The notes under the pieces: generated by a model
What the model saw: only the letters and a program-made list of their open reading frames with translations
Database searches by the model: none
Told to the model about the DNA's origin: nothing
Part shown: positions 46,720 to 60,849 of the stretch, in pieces
Position numbering within the stretch: position 1 is the first letter of the stretch
How the letters are laid out: each line of letters opens with the position of its first letter
Origin: Echinococcus granulosus
Taxonomy: Eukaryota > Platyhelminthes > Cestoda > Cyclophyllidea > Taeniidae
Length of the DNA stretch: 64,000 nucleotides
Direction: 5' to 3'
NCBI RefSeq assembly: GCF_000524195.1
Contig: NW_020170468.1
Span: forward strand, 1-64,000
Translations under genes and position numbers: made by a program

Positions 46720-47980
46720 AAAGTTCAGCTTTTTCCACTAATGATGACAAGAGAAATAAAAATGTTTGGTAAGAGGTTTCTTTACCGATCTTAAATGGTC
46801 AGCTATGTTGCTAAAACAATATATTGTTCCATTTTTAGAAAGTCAAGGGAAAATTGATTTGTAAAACTGCTTTCATCGTAAAATAAAAGTGTTAGTATAC
46901 AAATATGGACGGTTTCTAATTTTATCAAAATTGAATCAACGTATATGCAGAACACAGTGCACAAAGCTGACATATGTCAGGGACAAGCAATTTTGCCATA
47001 AACAAGTAAATTTTAAGAAAATTTTCGGCTAGTATACTGAACAGCTGATGCATTTGCGCAGTATGGGGTTGATTTTTCTCTGGAGACTTTTTTTGAGTGG
47101 ATAAGCGTTATACAACACATTGCCAACGCTGCCTTATCTTAAAACGCAGTCAGGGAACACAATGTTTCTAGCTTGAGCGAAGCATCGAAGTGAAAGTCGC
47201 ATTTTTGGCCTTAGATTTTCCTTTGCTTTGTTTTATCAACGATGCTCCTTGGACTTTCCATATTCATTTAGTATTAGTGGCAGAGAAGAAAAAATGTGTT
47301 ATATAACCAAGTCTGCTACTTACTTTTTAGGTGTGGGAAAGTTTACTGTGTGTATCAATCAAGGCGCTACTTATGTTATCTGTTAGTAGGTATTTACGGA
47401 CCTATTTTGCACTGTGGTTCCCAATTACATCGAAATTATTGTAGTACTCTTGCATAAAGCTCAGATTCAACAGATTGCAACAGAATGACAAAAAAGTAAA
47501 GCAAAATAAGGGTGGCTTTTTCTGCTATCTACATTTAATTTGTTAATAAAAACATCAAAATTGAAAGCGAAATGAAGAAATATAAATGTAAGAATTGTCC
47601 ATAGCAGTCAATTCATTCATGTGATAAATTATTTGTAATAATATTCAAACGGTGTAATTTGGGTAGTAAATGTTTTTAAAGAATATCTAAAGAGGAAATA
47701 AATTAATGTTCAAGAAAGGTACGCGAATAAGGTGTTGGAAAGAAATTGACCACAAATTAGTGAATAGTACGTTTAGGTAGTGCTTTTGAATAATTTATCC
47801 CGTCGAGCCGAAGATCCCATATCAGCCTTTACGTTGATGATCCTAAAAATTGGAATTCGACATGTTAACGCTCCTTTCTCGGCGTTGCAACACGTATCCT
47901 AACATTTGTAAATGAAAACTAATCTGAACACATTTGCCGTTAAATTGCAACATATACACTTGAAGTAATACTGAGTAATT
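46720..47980. other. 3' spacer between two convergent genes
   Basis: AATAAA-type signals follow the coiled-coil gene stop ('agaaataaaaatg' at about 46750 and 'aaaataaaagtg' at about 46878). The rest is AT-rich with no coding block. ESRP ends on the opposite strand at 47982. Confidence 0.45.
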
Positions 47981-47981
47981 T

Positions 47982-50900
47982 CTACAATTTTACAAAGTTC
48001 CTAATTTGGATACCCCACTTAAATATGTCACAGCTATTAAAGTGCTCTACACCTGCTCGAATGCCTGACTGACAGAGAATATCCGTGTCGACGTTGATGG
48101 TAGAGGTAGTCTGAGGTGCGGCTAATGTAAAGCCGGCTTTTTGAATGCTCGTGAATACTTCTGGTGCAGTGGAAGGAGTGACGCCTTGCAGTTGCATCAA
48201 AAGAGGTGTGCAGAGGGCAGCAGAGCCAGGAAAGAGGTGGTAGGAATTCACGGGGGCACCGAAGCCGGCGCTATTGCTCCAATTCAAGGTTGGCTGCGAG
48301 ACCGGGTAGCTGACGAAGTCTAAAATCTCCGCTGACGTCGCACGCGAAAGTTCAACTTTTGTTTGAGCACCTGTTGCGGTGTTGGTGATGGCGTGACCCT
48401 GCTTGTTCGCCATCACCATTTGAACAGCCTGCTCTGATATAAAGCGCACGAAGGCTTCTCCAGATGGCTCGCCCTTTATGCAAATGTCAAACAGAAAGGC
48501 TGATTTCTGAATGTGTAAATATAGATGGATACTTATACTTCTAAAAATATGCAAATATTTAGACATTTAATAATATGCCAAATTGTATTGTGCATTAACA
48601 AATATAAAGGAAATTATTCAGGCCCATTTTTTATTTTACTAATTACTTTTGGCCCAGTCCACTGTGTTATAGTTAATAGATTCAATTTAACAGTAGGATA
48701 ATCCTTTAAAAAGTGCAGCAATTCGATATTTGTTTCAGTTTGCATTCGACTGCCCGCGCTCTTCGGTTCCTGCGTCGGCTTAACCCTTTGACCATGCCTA
48801 TACCCTTCTAGTTCTTCTTTTAGTAAATAATAAGTTACGCTTCTTATTAGTTTATGAGGAAACTCTAGGGAAGACCCAGAAATCCACATTGGTAACATCC
48901 TAAGCCGGGCCTATCAAAGTTAAAACAGCTTTGTTTTGCCAACTGTTTACCAAAAAGGAAAGGGGTTAGAAGAGCACAATTTCCAATCTTACACAATAAT
49001 CTTCCATGGAACGAAACCAGAATTCAATGAATTGTGACTAGCCTCAAGGAAAGGCTTACTGTTTCATCGAACGAAACAACTCCTATAATAGTCCAATGGG
49101 GTGCTATTTTTCCTTTCCCTAATTTTAGTTTTAGGCAAACATTCCCATGAAAAATGGTCGCTACAGAATGCGGTAGCTAAAGAGCGCCATCTAGTTTCTA
49201 GTGCCACATCTCAAATGGCACCTTTAATCAAGTCTGCCTTGCATAGGATGTGAATCAACCAGTAGTAACTTCTATATCGTCTAGCAGCTGATAACACTTC
49301 TCAGAAAGACTTCCTACGGTAGAAACAGAAGAGTCTACAGCCTCTCGTTTCTCTGGCAAGTTAATACATAATCTTTTTTCCCTAATAGTATAACTTGGAA
49401 GGCTCGGGGCGCTTCGCAAGCTTGCTACTGTTTTAGCTACGGTCATCCTCCCAAAATCATTTATGTTAGTATCTGTGACCAGTCGAAATCCATCTGTTTT
49501 GAAATTTCAACCGAAGCATGATTAAGCGATCATCACGATTTAAGTTCCACCTATTTCACTTTTCTTTTGGCATAATATTTATAGTGTATTGCATGAAGAT
49601 GCTTTGAACGATAGTAATTAATTGCACCTGTTAGATCCAAACTTATCCTGTTAAATCCTTTACCATTTACATTTGCACCGAACGTTAAATTTTGTATTTG
49701 TGCTTAGGCAAGATCGTTACCGTAGCAGTATAGATTAGATGGATTCCATGCAGATTGACGGCCTGCCAGTAGACGCCCAAAAAGTTCAAGATGTCATTGA
49801 CTGTTGTTCCCGGAGGCATGCCTTTCATTCTCATCAGATGACTCGCCCATAGATTTGAAGCTTCTGGCGGAAAACCACCAAGAGAAGTTAATGTGGTCAA
49901 AGCCATTGGTGGGATATTCAGTAGAGGCATTGTGAAAGTGGGACTTGGTATAAGTAGGCCTTTTGGAGCACTTGTAAACACGGATGGATTCTGAATTTCT
50001 AAGAGAGGTCCAGTCTGTGAAAGGAATGAATCTTGGTCGTATGCTGAAGGCCAGACCCGGGGGAAGATATCCGTTGACTGCTTCAGAACCGCATTCATGA
50101 CCTGTGAATAGGGGTGGAGTCTAAACCTAGCTGCTTGAAAAGTTTGAATGTAACATCCAAATCGCTTCTTAGATCTAAAATAGCTGGAGAGGAATAGTGA
50201 GTGTAGCATTATGAAATCATGGTTCATATCCTGATGTTTCGCTCCTCATTTTGGAAGTATAATTCAGCTCAGACAAGCATGCTGGCTAAGTTATGGCGAT
50301 GATGAATAAAATAATTCCAAGTAAGCTATTGGGGGTTCTAAAGTCATCGACTAACCTGATTGACCTCAGCAGGTGTGGACCTAAACAATTCAATATATCG
50401 GTTTCCAATGTGCTGACGGTGATTTTTGAGGGCTCTTTCCGCTGCCGCGTCTGTTGCAAACATGACAAATGCGTCACCGGTGGCTCGACCGTCCTTGCGG
50501 TTGACAAAGAGGATGCCCTCCCTATCGAATTGAACTTGGCAGTCGGTTTTTGCAAAAAAGGCGATCTTCAAAGGGTGCAACATGAAAGTGCAAGTTTAAG
50601 ATAAATTGACAAATTGTTCGGAGCGAAATGTTTGAAAAATCTCAGTCCAAGAAACCCTTTCCCGGCAGAATCTACGAAGCCTCCCAGTAACCAGAAGTGC
50701 TCAAAGTAGCTGTGTTGAGAAATCATTGCGAAAAATTATTTTCAACTTAATTCGAAATATTTATGATTTGTGTAATTTACTAAATAAGACAGCATAATTT
50801 CCTACTGTTAGTATAATGTTTATGTAGTTTTTCTACAAATATTAACTTTGTTACATAAAGTAACTTCTTACTGGCTGAAAATTCATTCATCTTGTTTTAA

Positions 50901-53900
50901 GATAAACTGCCATGTTGTGTCGCCCTGTTTTAGATCGAAACATTTACGTATATTTTGGCACCTTCTATAACTCAAATTCATGGATTCCAATCAGCCATTT
51001 ATTTTCCTTTAATTTTGCCGACTAGAGAAGAGGCCAACGAATTGTTACTCACTAGTTGGTTTATACTACTCATGGTAGACTTGATGAGATAATTTGAAGA
51101 AGGGTAAAACAGTTGCACACAGTTGCACGCATAACCCGACCGCAGCTCAAAAAATCAGCTTTTTGCCGTACCAACGCTCACCTTCATCCCAGATGTGGAC
51201 ATATTTTACGCCTCTCCTCCTTCAATGAAAATGAAAATAAATTCTGGATGCTGAAAAAAGCCAGACCAGTTACACTTTTCATTTCAAGGCACTTTTTGTT
51301 GGGAATATCATGCCTTCCTAGATTAATTGAGCTATATTCTTTAATACCTGTCTTTTCATCCTCATGCCTGACACAGCTGCACCAATTCAGAAATAATTTG
51401 CATTTTTTGGTAAAACTAACTTCTATCCGACTAGCAAGGAGTGGAAATTTGGCGCTGATATGCACGTATAATTAACTAACATGCGTAGCTGAAACGGACA
51501 TCGTAGTCTCATCTGTAGGCATTCATCAGCGGTGTTTGATTTCATGGCATTTAGATACTAGATCAGAGAGTTATTAAACTGCCGACTATAGCTGTATCAT
51601 AGCTGTCAGTTAAACTCCATGTGTATTTAACTTTTTGTGCTATATAAGATGTAATTTTGCAAGCAGTTCTAAGATCAAAGTAGTAGCAGATTGTCCTCTG
51701 TGCTATAAGTCGAGCTGATTCAATTATTATTCAAAGTTTTTGGAGTCTACAGATTAATCAGCACTATGAGTTTTCTTTGACCAGTGGTGAATCCATTTAA
51801 AAATTGAAAATATTGAAAAAGCATGATGGTTGCATAAATCATGACTCTAAGTTCAAATATCTGATAAATGAACACTGATATATCATTTGTTCTTAGATAC
51901 TTGCGTAATAATAGTTTCGTCCTTATTAAAAACTAGTTTGAACAAAATTCTGCAAGAATGCTTGATACAATTTCAAGTTTTACGCTATTGATCAAAGTGG
52001 TGCTAGGAAAACTTTCTAAGTTATAGGATTGCTGTAAAAGTTCGTGCTGTAATTCGCAGACACTTGCGAAATGCCTTTATATCCATTGTAAGGCAAGGCT
52101 TGCCTCGGTCGGTACGCCCTATTGTGCTTTGTACTGTATTTATTCTATTATTATCGCCTATAAAATGTTTGCAAATTCTGAAGTTATTCTGCAGTGTCTG
52201 CTTCACGAACCCAGATTAACCCGGTTTCATGGCTCTGGCTGCAGAGGCTTCTCCCATAGCTTCTCTTCCTGCGTACTCGTCCGCTCGTCTAGAAGTGGTG
52301 GAAATAATTTGGTCATCATGATGATGGTAAATCCACTCAATGGTGGATAAGTCATGTAGTTGAGAGGGACCTTCTACTCCTTAGCAGTAATAATGCACCA
52401 TTAAAGGCTGCTAATGCGCATAATAATTCGGGACTGAGTGGTAGCAAAACACTTCCTTTACACCTGCATCGTGCAGCCAGAGATGCTAATATATCTCAAA
52501 CCCTGTCAATTCTATGTTCTTTACCTCTTCACTTCTTCCACTCCGTGCCAACTCACTATTTTCAGTGCGCTTGCTGACTGACGGACTAACATGAGATGAA
52601 AAATGCCCTTGGCATTGCAACTTTTGTCAAGCGAACAAACACATCAACGCCTGTCCCCAAACAAATGATCATCCCACCATCCCATTACCGCACTGTTCCA
52701 CTACACTTCCCTACCAGCTCACTAACCCACCATTCTAACAATCCATCAAGCTAACCACACTTCACCCAACCTCATGAAAACTGTGCTGCCTTTGTGTGTG
52801 TGAGTGTAGGTTTGGTGAATTGCAGATGCAATTATCCATTAGTAATTGTTCAATTGGTAAGATCCGTCTTACCCATACAACTCAACACGACTGGAAAGTG
52901 AGGAACATAATTTTCACATGAGAAGCCTTCATGACTAGTTAATGAGTTAGAACAAGGTACCACTCTTGCGAGACATCGCGCACTCCCATGCCATCACAAA
53001 CATTGATGGTGAGAAGTCCTTATACTGTACTTTGGATGTGATATGATGGGAGGACAATGCTGTCTCACTCCCTTCCCCAAGCTCATCCTCATACTCATCG
53101 TCATTTCCATCCTCTGCATTCCACTGACAATACGTCCATTCTAATGATTTCATCTCCATTTGGAAATGGGCAATCATCTCTCCACATCTGAAGCAGAATG
53201 GACAATTGGAGGGACATCAAAGTGAGGTAGAAGCGAAGGTGGCTGTGGACAGTGTTTTTTTGCTTATAAAAATGAAGCACTTGGTAGAAGTGAAATTGGT
53301 GAACTCTTGTTTCACTGTGGAAAGGTTATAAATTGCGATGCGGATTACTTCAGTAAATATAATATTCCAAACAAATTTCTGAAGTTATTAAATTTTACCA
53401 TAAAAACTGCATGAACTTCTTCGGTTTCCCGGTGTTTATTAAGTTAAATTAAGTAGTTGCTGGACTCGGCTCTATGAAAGCTATCCTTCCTGGCATTAAC
53501 CTTTTGTAATTTTACGTCAATTACAGCGATTCTGCACTACACGATTTAATCCCCGATCAAGATTGCTTATGAGGGTATGGGTAACACTTAAGTAGAAATG
53601 CAATTACGCCGGCAAAAAGAAGTTGAAAATGAAATTCAGCCTAGTTTGGGGAAAAAAGTATCGGAGCTTAGGAATGTCGTATGCCCAAGCAAACAGCTGC
53701 TTACGATTTCTTCTGCAGACACAATGTAAGGCAGGCCTCTCATTCGAAGTAATGACTGCGATGGTGTTGTAAACCTGCTCAGGTAAACCTCCGCTTCCTG
53801 CGTCTCACCTGAAGGCCACATGAAGGAATAATAAAGCATGAGCCATTTAGACAACTTCTCAGGTGAATTCACTTACTTACTGTTTGTGATAGCTTTTTCA

Positions 53901-56900
53901 TTATTCGCAACATCTAGTTTTGATCACACTTCAAATTTAAAACCCAAAGACGTTTATTTTATTTATAAGAAAGGTAGTGCTTTGACTGAGCTTCCCTCAC
54001 CGCCTAGCAGACGGCCACTATTTCCCTTTGCAATAACCTTCCCCTTTGTTAACTAAAAGATTGTGCGTTGTGGCATTACAGATTGAAATATGTTAAGACA
54101 TAAAATAGTTTCTGCTATCAATGCCTCCTTTTTAAAAAATGAATAGTCAACTCCTTCTTATGAGCCAGTAAAGCCCTATTAACTCCACCTTGGGCAACAG
54201 CAACAAATTCAGCCGATTGAGCAGCGTAAATCTCGATGTAGCGTTGATTCATGTGATGCTTGTGTTTTCTCAACGCCAAATCACGCTGTTCGCGGCTGGT
54301 AAAGCGAATCACGGCCTCGCCGTTGCGTCGACCAGCCTTACTGAGGACCAGCGCGATGCCACCGGGTGCGATATTGAGACCGCGAAAGAAGTGCTGGACC
54401 TCTGCGTCTGTCGTCTGCCATGGCAGGCCGCGTGCTCGCACCACAACGTCTTCCACCACCACTTCCGTGCTCTTTCTGACAAAAGCGTTGTGAATTTGTC
54501 GTATGGTCCAGTAATATTGCTTTCAGAATTGTCAGTTTCGCTAAATTAATTTATAACTCACTATAATGCTTCTTTTGCTGCAAAAACAAATCTAATAATA
54601 CACCGAAAGGTGGGAACTCATCCCCATTGGGTAAATGTGTTAAACGGTATTGTTTGAAATCCCATAGATATACACAAATGCAATCGTAATATGTTTGAAT
54701 TATCAAGAACTCATTTTGAATAAATATGAGTAAGTCGTATTTACTTTAGTAGCTTCAAATTGCAAGCTTCTCGCGAAAACCGCCTATGCTAGATAAATCT
54801 TCAACCATGGGGATGCGATTACTAATTTGGCTATCAAAAACCGAGAAAACTGAAAATAATTTTTGCACAAATGCGGTATTTCATGCATCAAACCATACAG
54901 AATATTTGATACGAAAGCTCCCCAGATGAGTTAACTGGAATCTTTTAGAGTGTACAACATTGGATCTGCCAATTTTCGGTGACGCTATTGCAGTAATACT
55001 TTAACCGTTTGTTCAATTGCTGGCTTTATTAACGGGCCACTTTGGGGTTTTGCTACTTCACCTACCTAGGACGGACTGGCTTCTAGGCCATGACAGTAGC
55101 CTCAGCTCTTCTGTACGTTGACAATAATATTCTGCTCTAATATGATGGCTTTTTTTATCTTCAGGAAAGTCTTAGGATGCTAAATTGGTGGAAGTGGAAA
55201 GCGAACCCTATCTTAAAGGACAACCATCCCGATTTCTAATGCTAGGCGGTAAACCTTAGCGGGGCGGAAGGAGTGCATATGTTGTGGGTGGGAAAATCTG
55301 TGATAACTCCTAACAGAAGGATTGGAAACGAGGTCCATCTTCAACAGCTACCCCAGTCCCGTGTCCTGCTGGAAAGCTTTTAACAACTGAAGCGGCACTA
55401 GCCATAGCCATGAACCATCTGAAAAGTTTAATTACGGAGCTGTTTACCTTACCTGTATGTAGGCATCAATTATGTGAACACGCCATACTTCCTTCGCTTC
55501 TCTACTAGCTGGATGGAACCCAGATAGATGTAAAGTGGGCAGCGCAGAAGGGAGCACAATGTGGCAAGAAGGAATAGACTCAAGACCCTACCCCAACGTA
55601 ACTATGTTAAACCGCGTCCCTTGGCGTATGATTCCGCTTTTGGGTCAGTGTTACTCAGAATAGCGATGGACAAACGTGATGGTCTGCATATTCAAGTTTT
55701 TTCCAATGTAGTTATCAAGCAGGACGAAACTCCATATCCAGTGGAATTGCCAAAAGGAATCAGTGACACTGCATGAAAGTTCGATGACTGACACGGTTGG
55801 CTCGGGGATGTTTTCTTTACAGCGCCAATCACGTTGTGACAGCCACCGGGGGAGCTTGGCAATGCGAAGCGTCAGGGATGACGCTCAAAAAGAGCGAGGG
55901 GCTATGTAACAGGTGATTTTTTTGCTTTACTCCCTGTTTCAGTGATGGGCCACCTAGGGGCTCCGCCGTTGGCATGGCCTTCGGGCCTTGCCAATGGTCC
56001 TAATTCATGCTGAATACCAGCGTTACATTTTCTGCCTGAATATCATGTCTTCTTTCAACTTCTGGGATGCCTTGGGATCCTATATTTACACACTGCATCG
56101 TTAACCAGCCTCGTAGAATAAGACACAATGCATGTAGATTCTTAAGCAACATTTTTTGCATTTATTTTACCTTAACTTAAGTCGTTTAAAAAACGGTAGT
56201 AGGGTGCTTTAAAATAGGGCCGGAATATAAGTAATGTTTTAAAGTATTTTCCAAACTGAACGTCAAGCGACGAACAATAGTTAGGCAAAATCTGGGTTTC
56301 AAAACGCACTATAAACGAACTAAGTAATTTCCTACTTTAAAATTTTCATATAATTAACAGAGGTCAAATGTCACCTTAAAAACCAAAAAAATTTGGAATA
56401 AAACTACTGAAATATGGGGAAACGAACAGCAAATCGCAAAAAAATTTTCCTTTAATTTGACCAAATTCCACAGAAGCAATTGAGTGATTATATTAAACAT
56501 CGTGCTGGTCAAAACAACTTATCAGTATTCTTAAGTGAATCTAGTGACTTTAACAACGACCTGTCAGGATGAGTTAAAGCATCATTAATAGTCCTAAGGT
56601 CAGTGATTTTCCAGTGTATTCAAAAAGTAACAACAGTGCTGGAAGTTTGGCAAGATTAACCGTCCACTCTTGCTAAAGATACCGTTCCACACCATGGGCA
56701 TTCTTTATGGTGTAGCAGTTACTTAGGCTAGGAATTAGACTGAACGCCCAGTATGCAGTCGGCATTCCGGGCGTGTGAATACGTGACCATGTTTATGATT
56801 TAACGGTGGTACCATTTTTCAGTCCCAATGTTTTTCGCATCACATATCTCGCTTTCATAAACAACAACTTAGAAGAATAATGGTGTGCGATTAAATCATG

Positions 56901-59900
56901 GTTATCAATGTTTACAATTTTAGGCTTTAATAGAACATACTGCACAGAGAAGGTATAGAAGAACTGGAATGTGCTTTGCAGGAAATCGCTGACTTACATA
57001 AATTTTGGTTGGTAGTGGATGTTTATGCCCTCATACACATTCCAGTCAGCCCCTAAAATTGCAGTAATTTGCCGAATCTTACCATCAGCAGTCATTTTTG
57101 CGCAAAGTTTAGCCATAGTGCGACAGTAGAGACGAGGCCAGTAGCCCAGCTGTTGGCACTGCAGGGACCTCTCATTTTGTAACAAGGAATTCCCATTCAC
57201 CAGCGAATTCACAACCGCAGTAGTCCAAATGGCTTGTTCGGATGCGATACTGGACAGAAAGTCCGGAGTAGAGAGATTCAAATCTATGGAATTAGCAAAG
57301 CAATTGTGGGAAATAGTTTTCATTTCGGTTAGAAACAGTTTATGATGCATTAATTGCATTGACAACCTACCTTGCATCATTTCTGTGAGAGTAAGGCGGG
57401 ATTGAGTATTCGGATAAAGCAGCATGTAGACCTTCTTCAGATCAATGAATCGACAAAGGTAAGGAAAGCTTGCGTAGGTCTTGTCCATAGGTTGAGTGAG
57501 AGTTGGGTGTAGAACTAATCGCAATCCTACTCCGCCATCAACAGCCAGCTCGAAGTGGGACTTCCTTGACACATTTGATGATTCAGAACCGTTGCAAACA
57601 TGATAGAGACCTTGACTTCTTAGCCATGTATCAAGCTTGGAATCATAATAAAATGCGTTTTATCCATAAAACTGGAATAAAATTCGACTAAAGGCCAAAT
57701 TTAGCCAAGCATGCTCTACAAAGAAATCAGAAGCTGCTTTTTCTTCATATGAGAACACCATATATTATAAATATAGGTAAAGTCTTGTCGTTAGATAAGA
57801 AAAACTATTTGAAATTATTCATTCGAAATAAATGGGGAGATCTAGTGTTCATTTTTTGTATAATAGTATTTTCAGCTCGAATTGGATGCAGGGGGCTCAC
57901 TACGATACTTAACTTACGGATTCCAAGGCTTCTAAAAGGGAAGGAGCATCTCTAAGGTCTGTTACTTTAAGGCCCGTGAAATTGATGCATTCTTCAGAAA
58001 TATCCACCTCTTCTTGACACGAAATGTCCATCAACTTCTCGCCTTTGTTTGATACTTCAGAATAGCAGCTGAAGTGAGGCTGTCTGACGTACATTTGCCA
58101 TTCTGGACCCGTTGTCTGCAAAAAACAATTAACATCTTATTTCGATTGATACAGAACTATAAAAATAGGAGGCTACATTTCAAATCTCTTATTTACCTTA
58201 AAATTAACATTACCTACCAGATGATTCGGATGAGATAACCGGCGTATTATTAATGATCATCTGCGTCATTCGTAATTGTCTTCGACTCTTTGATTTGTAT
58301 AAGAATTTACTGAATCGAGAGCCCCAAGGCAGTTCATAAATTCTTGCGCTCTAGAGTTGAGCCGCCTTCCAGCAATTCGTAACGACTAGCGATTATTCTA
58401 TCGCAAATTAGCGTTCATCCTCCAATTCACGTCGGGTTTATTGTAATTTCAATACCGTGAAATAGAAATGACAATGCCTTCCGAGGATTTCAGGTCAACT
58501 TATGTTGAGAGTACAGAATGCTCTGTTTCGTCTAACTTTTGGTAAGGGCTAATTAACTAAAATTCAGTCCCGTTTTTGGAGAGGTGAGTGGTTAATTTTC
58601 TTTAAGAAAATGCAATTTCACGGTACAAGACTGTGTAAACGTGCATAGATAAGCCCTAGACATACGACCTATTATGGAGTGCTGTGATCGGTAGTAACCA
58701 GCACTCGGTTCCAAACTTGGTTAGCTGGCCTGCGAACCCACTCATCTCGGTGGCATTGTTACAATGGCAAAGCCGGCAGTGACCACCAATTCGTTACTTG
58801 CCTGGGCCTGTGTACAGGCTGCCTTTGCGGCGCTGAAAGACACGGTGCGTGTGCGTGGATGTGTGCACGCACGTACAGGCGTGCGTGCTAGCCTAGAGTT
58901 GAACGCCGGTTGAAGCATGTCGTGGATTCGACTGAAAGAGGTCACCGCCAGAGTGCAGGTTGGTGTACGCAGAAGGCAGTTGTGTGCAAGTATTCGTCGA
59001 CCAGATAAACAATACTTTAGTACTAAAACGCATCCTGCTTGATTAACCCCAGGGTCACTGGCGGGTCATAAGGAAAACAAAAAATTTTTTCCACACATCA
59101 GGTCATTAGATTTGTTGCCCAGGCTGTGTTGGATGCTGGGGAGCTTATCAGAAGGTCTAGAGTGAATTGGAGCATAATTATACAGAAGGCGACGTAAGCA
59201 GTTTATATATTTCTGTGTTAAAGTGGGGATTTTTAAAGCGTATTCCATATATGTTTACCTTCCAAGGCCAACTTGATTTATGAATACTGCATGACTCAGC
59301 AATATTCCGACTTCTTTTGTTAATGCCCAGTTTTATTTTCTGGGGCCTAATTGTGTGCGTATAATTTAAACACAAGTAGTCTGATGTTCAGTATGCACAA
59401 TTTGCGGTAGCGCTTTACACCAACAGTGCAATATACTTAACTTTATTTCAAGAATGGCCCTTATTTACCTACTATCTTATCAACACGAATAAAATAGTCA
59501 GCTTTCAAACAGGTCACTTGCAAACTTCAACCAGTATGGGGCTTTCCACTAGTATTGAAACAGTTTTTTACTCATGACTTTCGACAATTCATTATCAAGG
59601 TTTGTTAATAGATTGGACTCTCTTGGTCCTCGTAACGTCGAATTTGGACCTACTGTCTTCCAAAGAGATTGATAATTTTACGGCTATGCCTACTTCTTTT
59701 CGCCATTCCTACCGACCCACTAAGTGCATAGTCTTAAAATCTTTTTCTGCAACCTACGAGGTGGCATCAGGCAAAACCTTATTCACCTCGGCCCCTAGGA
59801 ATCCGTGTTTCTTCATTTTTCCAAATATTTGCACTTTTCTACATGTCGATTAAAATTATTTTGTCCGAAAATGGCAACGCAAAAAATAATAGCAAATACT

Positions 59901-60530
59901 GAATATTCTCCCATGAATCGAGAACTAAAAGTGGAATGCTTGGACATATACACACCTTGAGAAAGCCAGTTCACTTCTTTTATTCCTCCTTCGAATAAAA
60001 GGTGGTAAATCCTTTTTCACCCAAATTCTTGATCACAAAAGTAATCCGATACATGCAATCAGACTGAGCCTACATTCCAATAAAAGCATAGACCAGCGTT
60101 TCTAAGTTAATGAAGTTTTTGTCCAATTGCCATTTTGGGGCATGGTTTCTTAAGTCTTAATAATGACGCCGATATATTACGTTTTGCAACACAAACCTAC
60201 CGATTGTGCATGGATGTCGAAAATTTTGGCCGTGAGCATAGAAACAGCACTCTCATCGGTGCCCAATTCCGCGCCCTGCTTACCAAAGGATGCGATTTGC
60301 AGAAGCACCAGATAATCAGGCTGCTGTTGTTCCTCCAGGTGGTTCAGTTCTGCCTCAAAAATGGCTCCACTTACTGCAGCTTTCCTTTCACTGTCCATGC
60401 CTGCACCGGCAGAGTAGATCTGTGAACTCTCGACGAGACGGTCAATCAGAGGCGAGTAGCAGGGCGAAGTGCCCTTAATTGATTCCCCTTGGGTGTTGGA
60501 CATGTGAGCGTGGCCTATAAGCGTGCACAT
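47982..60530 (-). CDS. ESRP: Epithelial splicing regulatory protein (ESRP/Fusilli family), complete
   Basis: Exons, 5' to 3': 60530-60201, 58115-57918, 57635-57371, 57283-57083, 57052-56998, 54475-54189, 53808-53705, 50565-50356, 50101-49721, 48473-47982. All joins keep phase, giving 840 residues. The N-terminal DnaQ-like region contains [20 protein letters not shown], as in ESRP1, then [11 protein letters not shown] and [15 protein letters not shown]1 (about 358-435) has [23 protein letters not shown] in part and [29 protein letters not shown]2 (about 463-545) has [30 protein letters not shown] and [19 protein letters not shown]3 (about 636-715) has [20 protein letters not shown] and [15 protein letters not shown] binds GU-rich RNA and sets epithelial alternative splicing in the nucleus. 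The introns are loaded with repeats (52195-53360, 55005-56085). The start ATG could also be 60503. Confidence 0.92.
52195..53360 (+). repeat. Family B repeat, copy 3, in an ESRP intron (antisense to the gene)
   Basis: Located between the ESRP exons at 50565 and 53705. It shares ordered blocks with 36735-37800 and, inverted, with 39020-40165, including 'aacacttcctttacacctgcatcgtg', 'tgctgactgacggac' and 'gtttcactgtggaaaggttata'. Confidence 0.65.
55005..56085 (-). mobile_element. Family A element, full-length copy in an ESRP intron (sense to the gene)
   Basis: Inverted terminal repeats at about 55005-55185 and 55920-56085 flank an internal region with 'ctagctggatggaacccagatag' at about 55500. 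It lies in the 2.5-kb intron between the ESRP exons at 56998 and 54475. Confidence 0.6.
57053..57082 (-). other. 30-nt intron of ESRP, divisible by three and without an in-frame stop
   Basis: GTAAGA...TTTTAG, 30 nt long, splits exons 57283-57083 and 57052-56998. Read through, it adds ten in-frame residues ([10 protein letters not shown], with the flanking Gly restored), so splicing and retention both leave the protein in frame. Confidence 0.6.
58840..58895. repeat. GT/GC-rich low-complexity tract in ESRP intron 1
   Basis: Alternating purine-pyrimidine runs of 'gtgcgtg', 'gtgtgcacgcacgtacaggcgtgcgtg' type. Such DNA can adopt unusual structure, but no function is shown. Confidence 0.6.
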
Positions 60531-60597
60531 AGCTGTCTTAGGGGAGGGGTGCTCCTGCTTGCTCCTGTGCTCACACCATGCACGCCTCCGGCACCTG

Positions 60598-60634
60598 ATT
60601 GGTCAGTGAAGCGGCACGCCCGTTGAGTACCAAT
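60598..60634 (-). promoter_or_regulatory. Putative ESRP promoter region with two opposed CCAAT boxes
   Basis: ATTGG at 60598-60602 (CCAAT on the gene's strand, 'ctgaccaatcagg') and CCAAT on the plus strand at 60630-60634 lie 70-105 nt upstream of the ESRP ATG in GC-richer DNA. No TATA box is evident. Confidence 0.45.
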
Positions 60635-60669
60635 CAATGATCACGAATCACGTGCACGAGAATGAGTGC

Positions 60670-60700
60670 CTGCGTGCGTACGTGCGTGCGTTGGAGTGCT
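60670..60700. repeat. TGCG tetranucleotide-rich tract upstream of ESRP
   Basis: 'gcctgcgtgcgtacgtgcgtgcgt': about six imperfect 4-base units. Confidence 0.7.
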
Positions 60701-60849
60701 TGAGAGAGGAAAGCAAGAAATGAATTTGAAGACATCTGTAATTGTTTCTGTCCGTCGCCGGAAGTGGATGGGGTAATTACCTCTCCCTCTTTTGACTGCC
60801 ATTTCTCTGGTTGCCAGCTCAAGTGTACCTCAGTTCAGCGAAGCAATTA

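Noticed and set aside
54190..54549. Plus-strand open frames of 119 and 77 codons, and a similar one at 50293-50604
   Set aside because: Both lie opposite ESRP RRM exons; the minus-strand reading has clear RRM motifs.
57053..57572. One continuous 192-codon ORF across this part of ESRP
   Set aside because: It is open only because short introns happen to lack stops; homology and splice sites split it into three exons.
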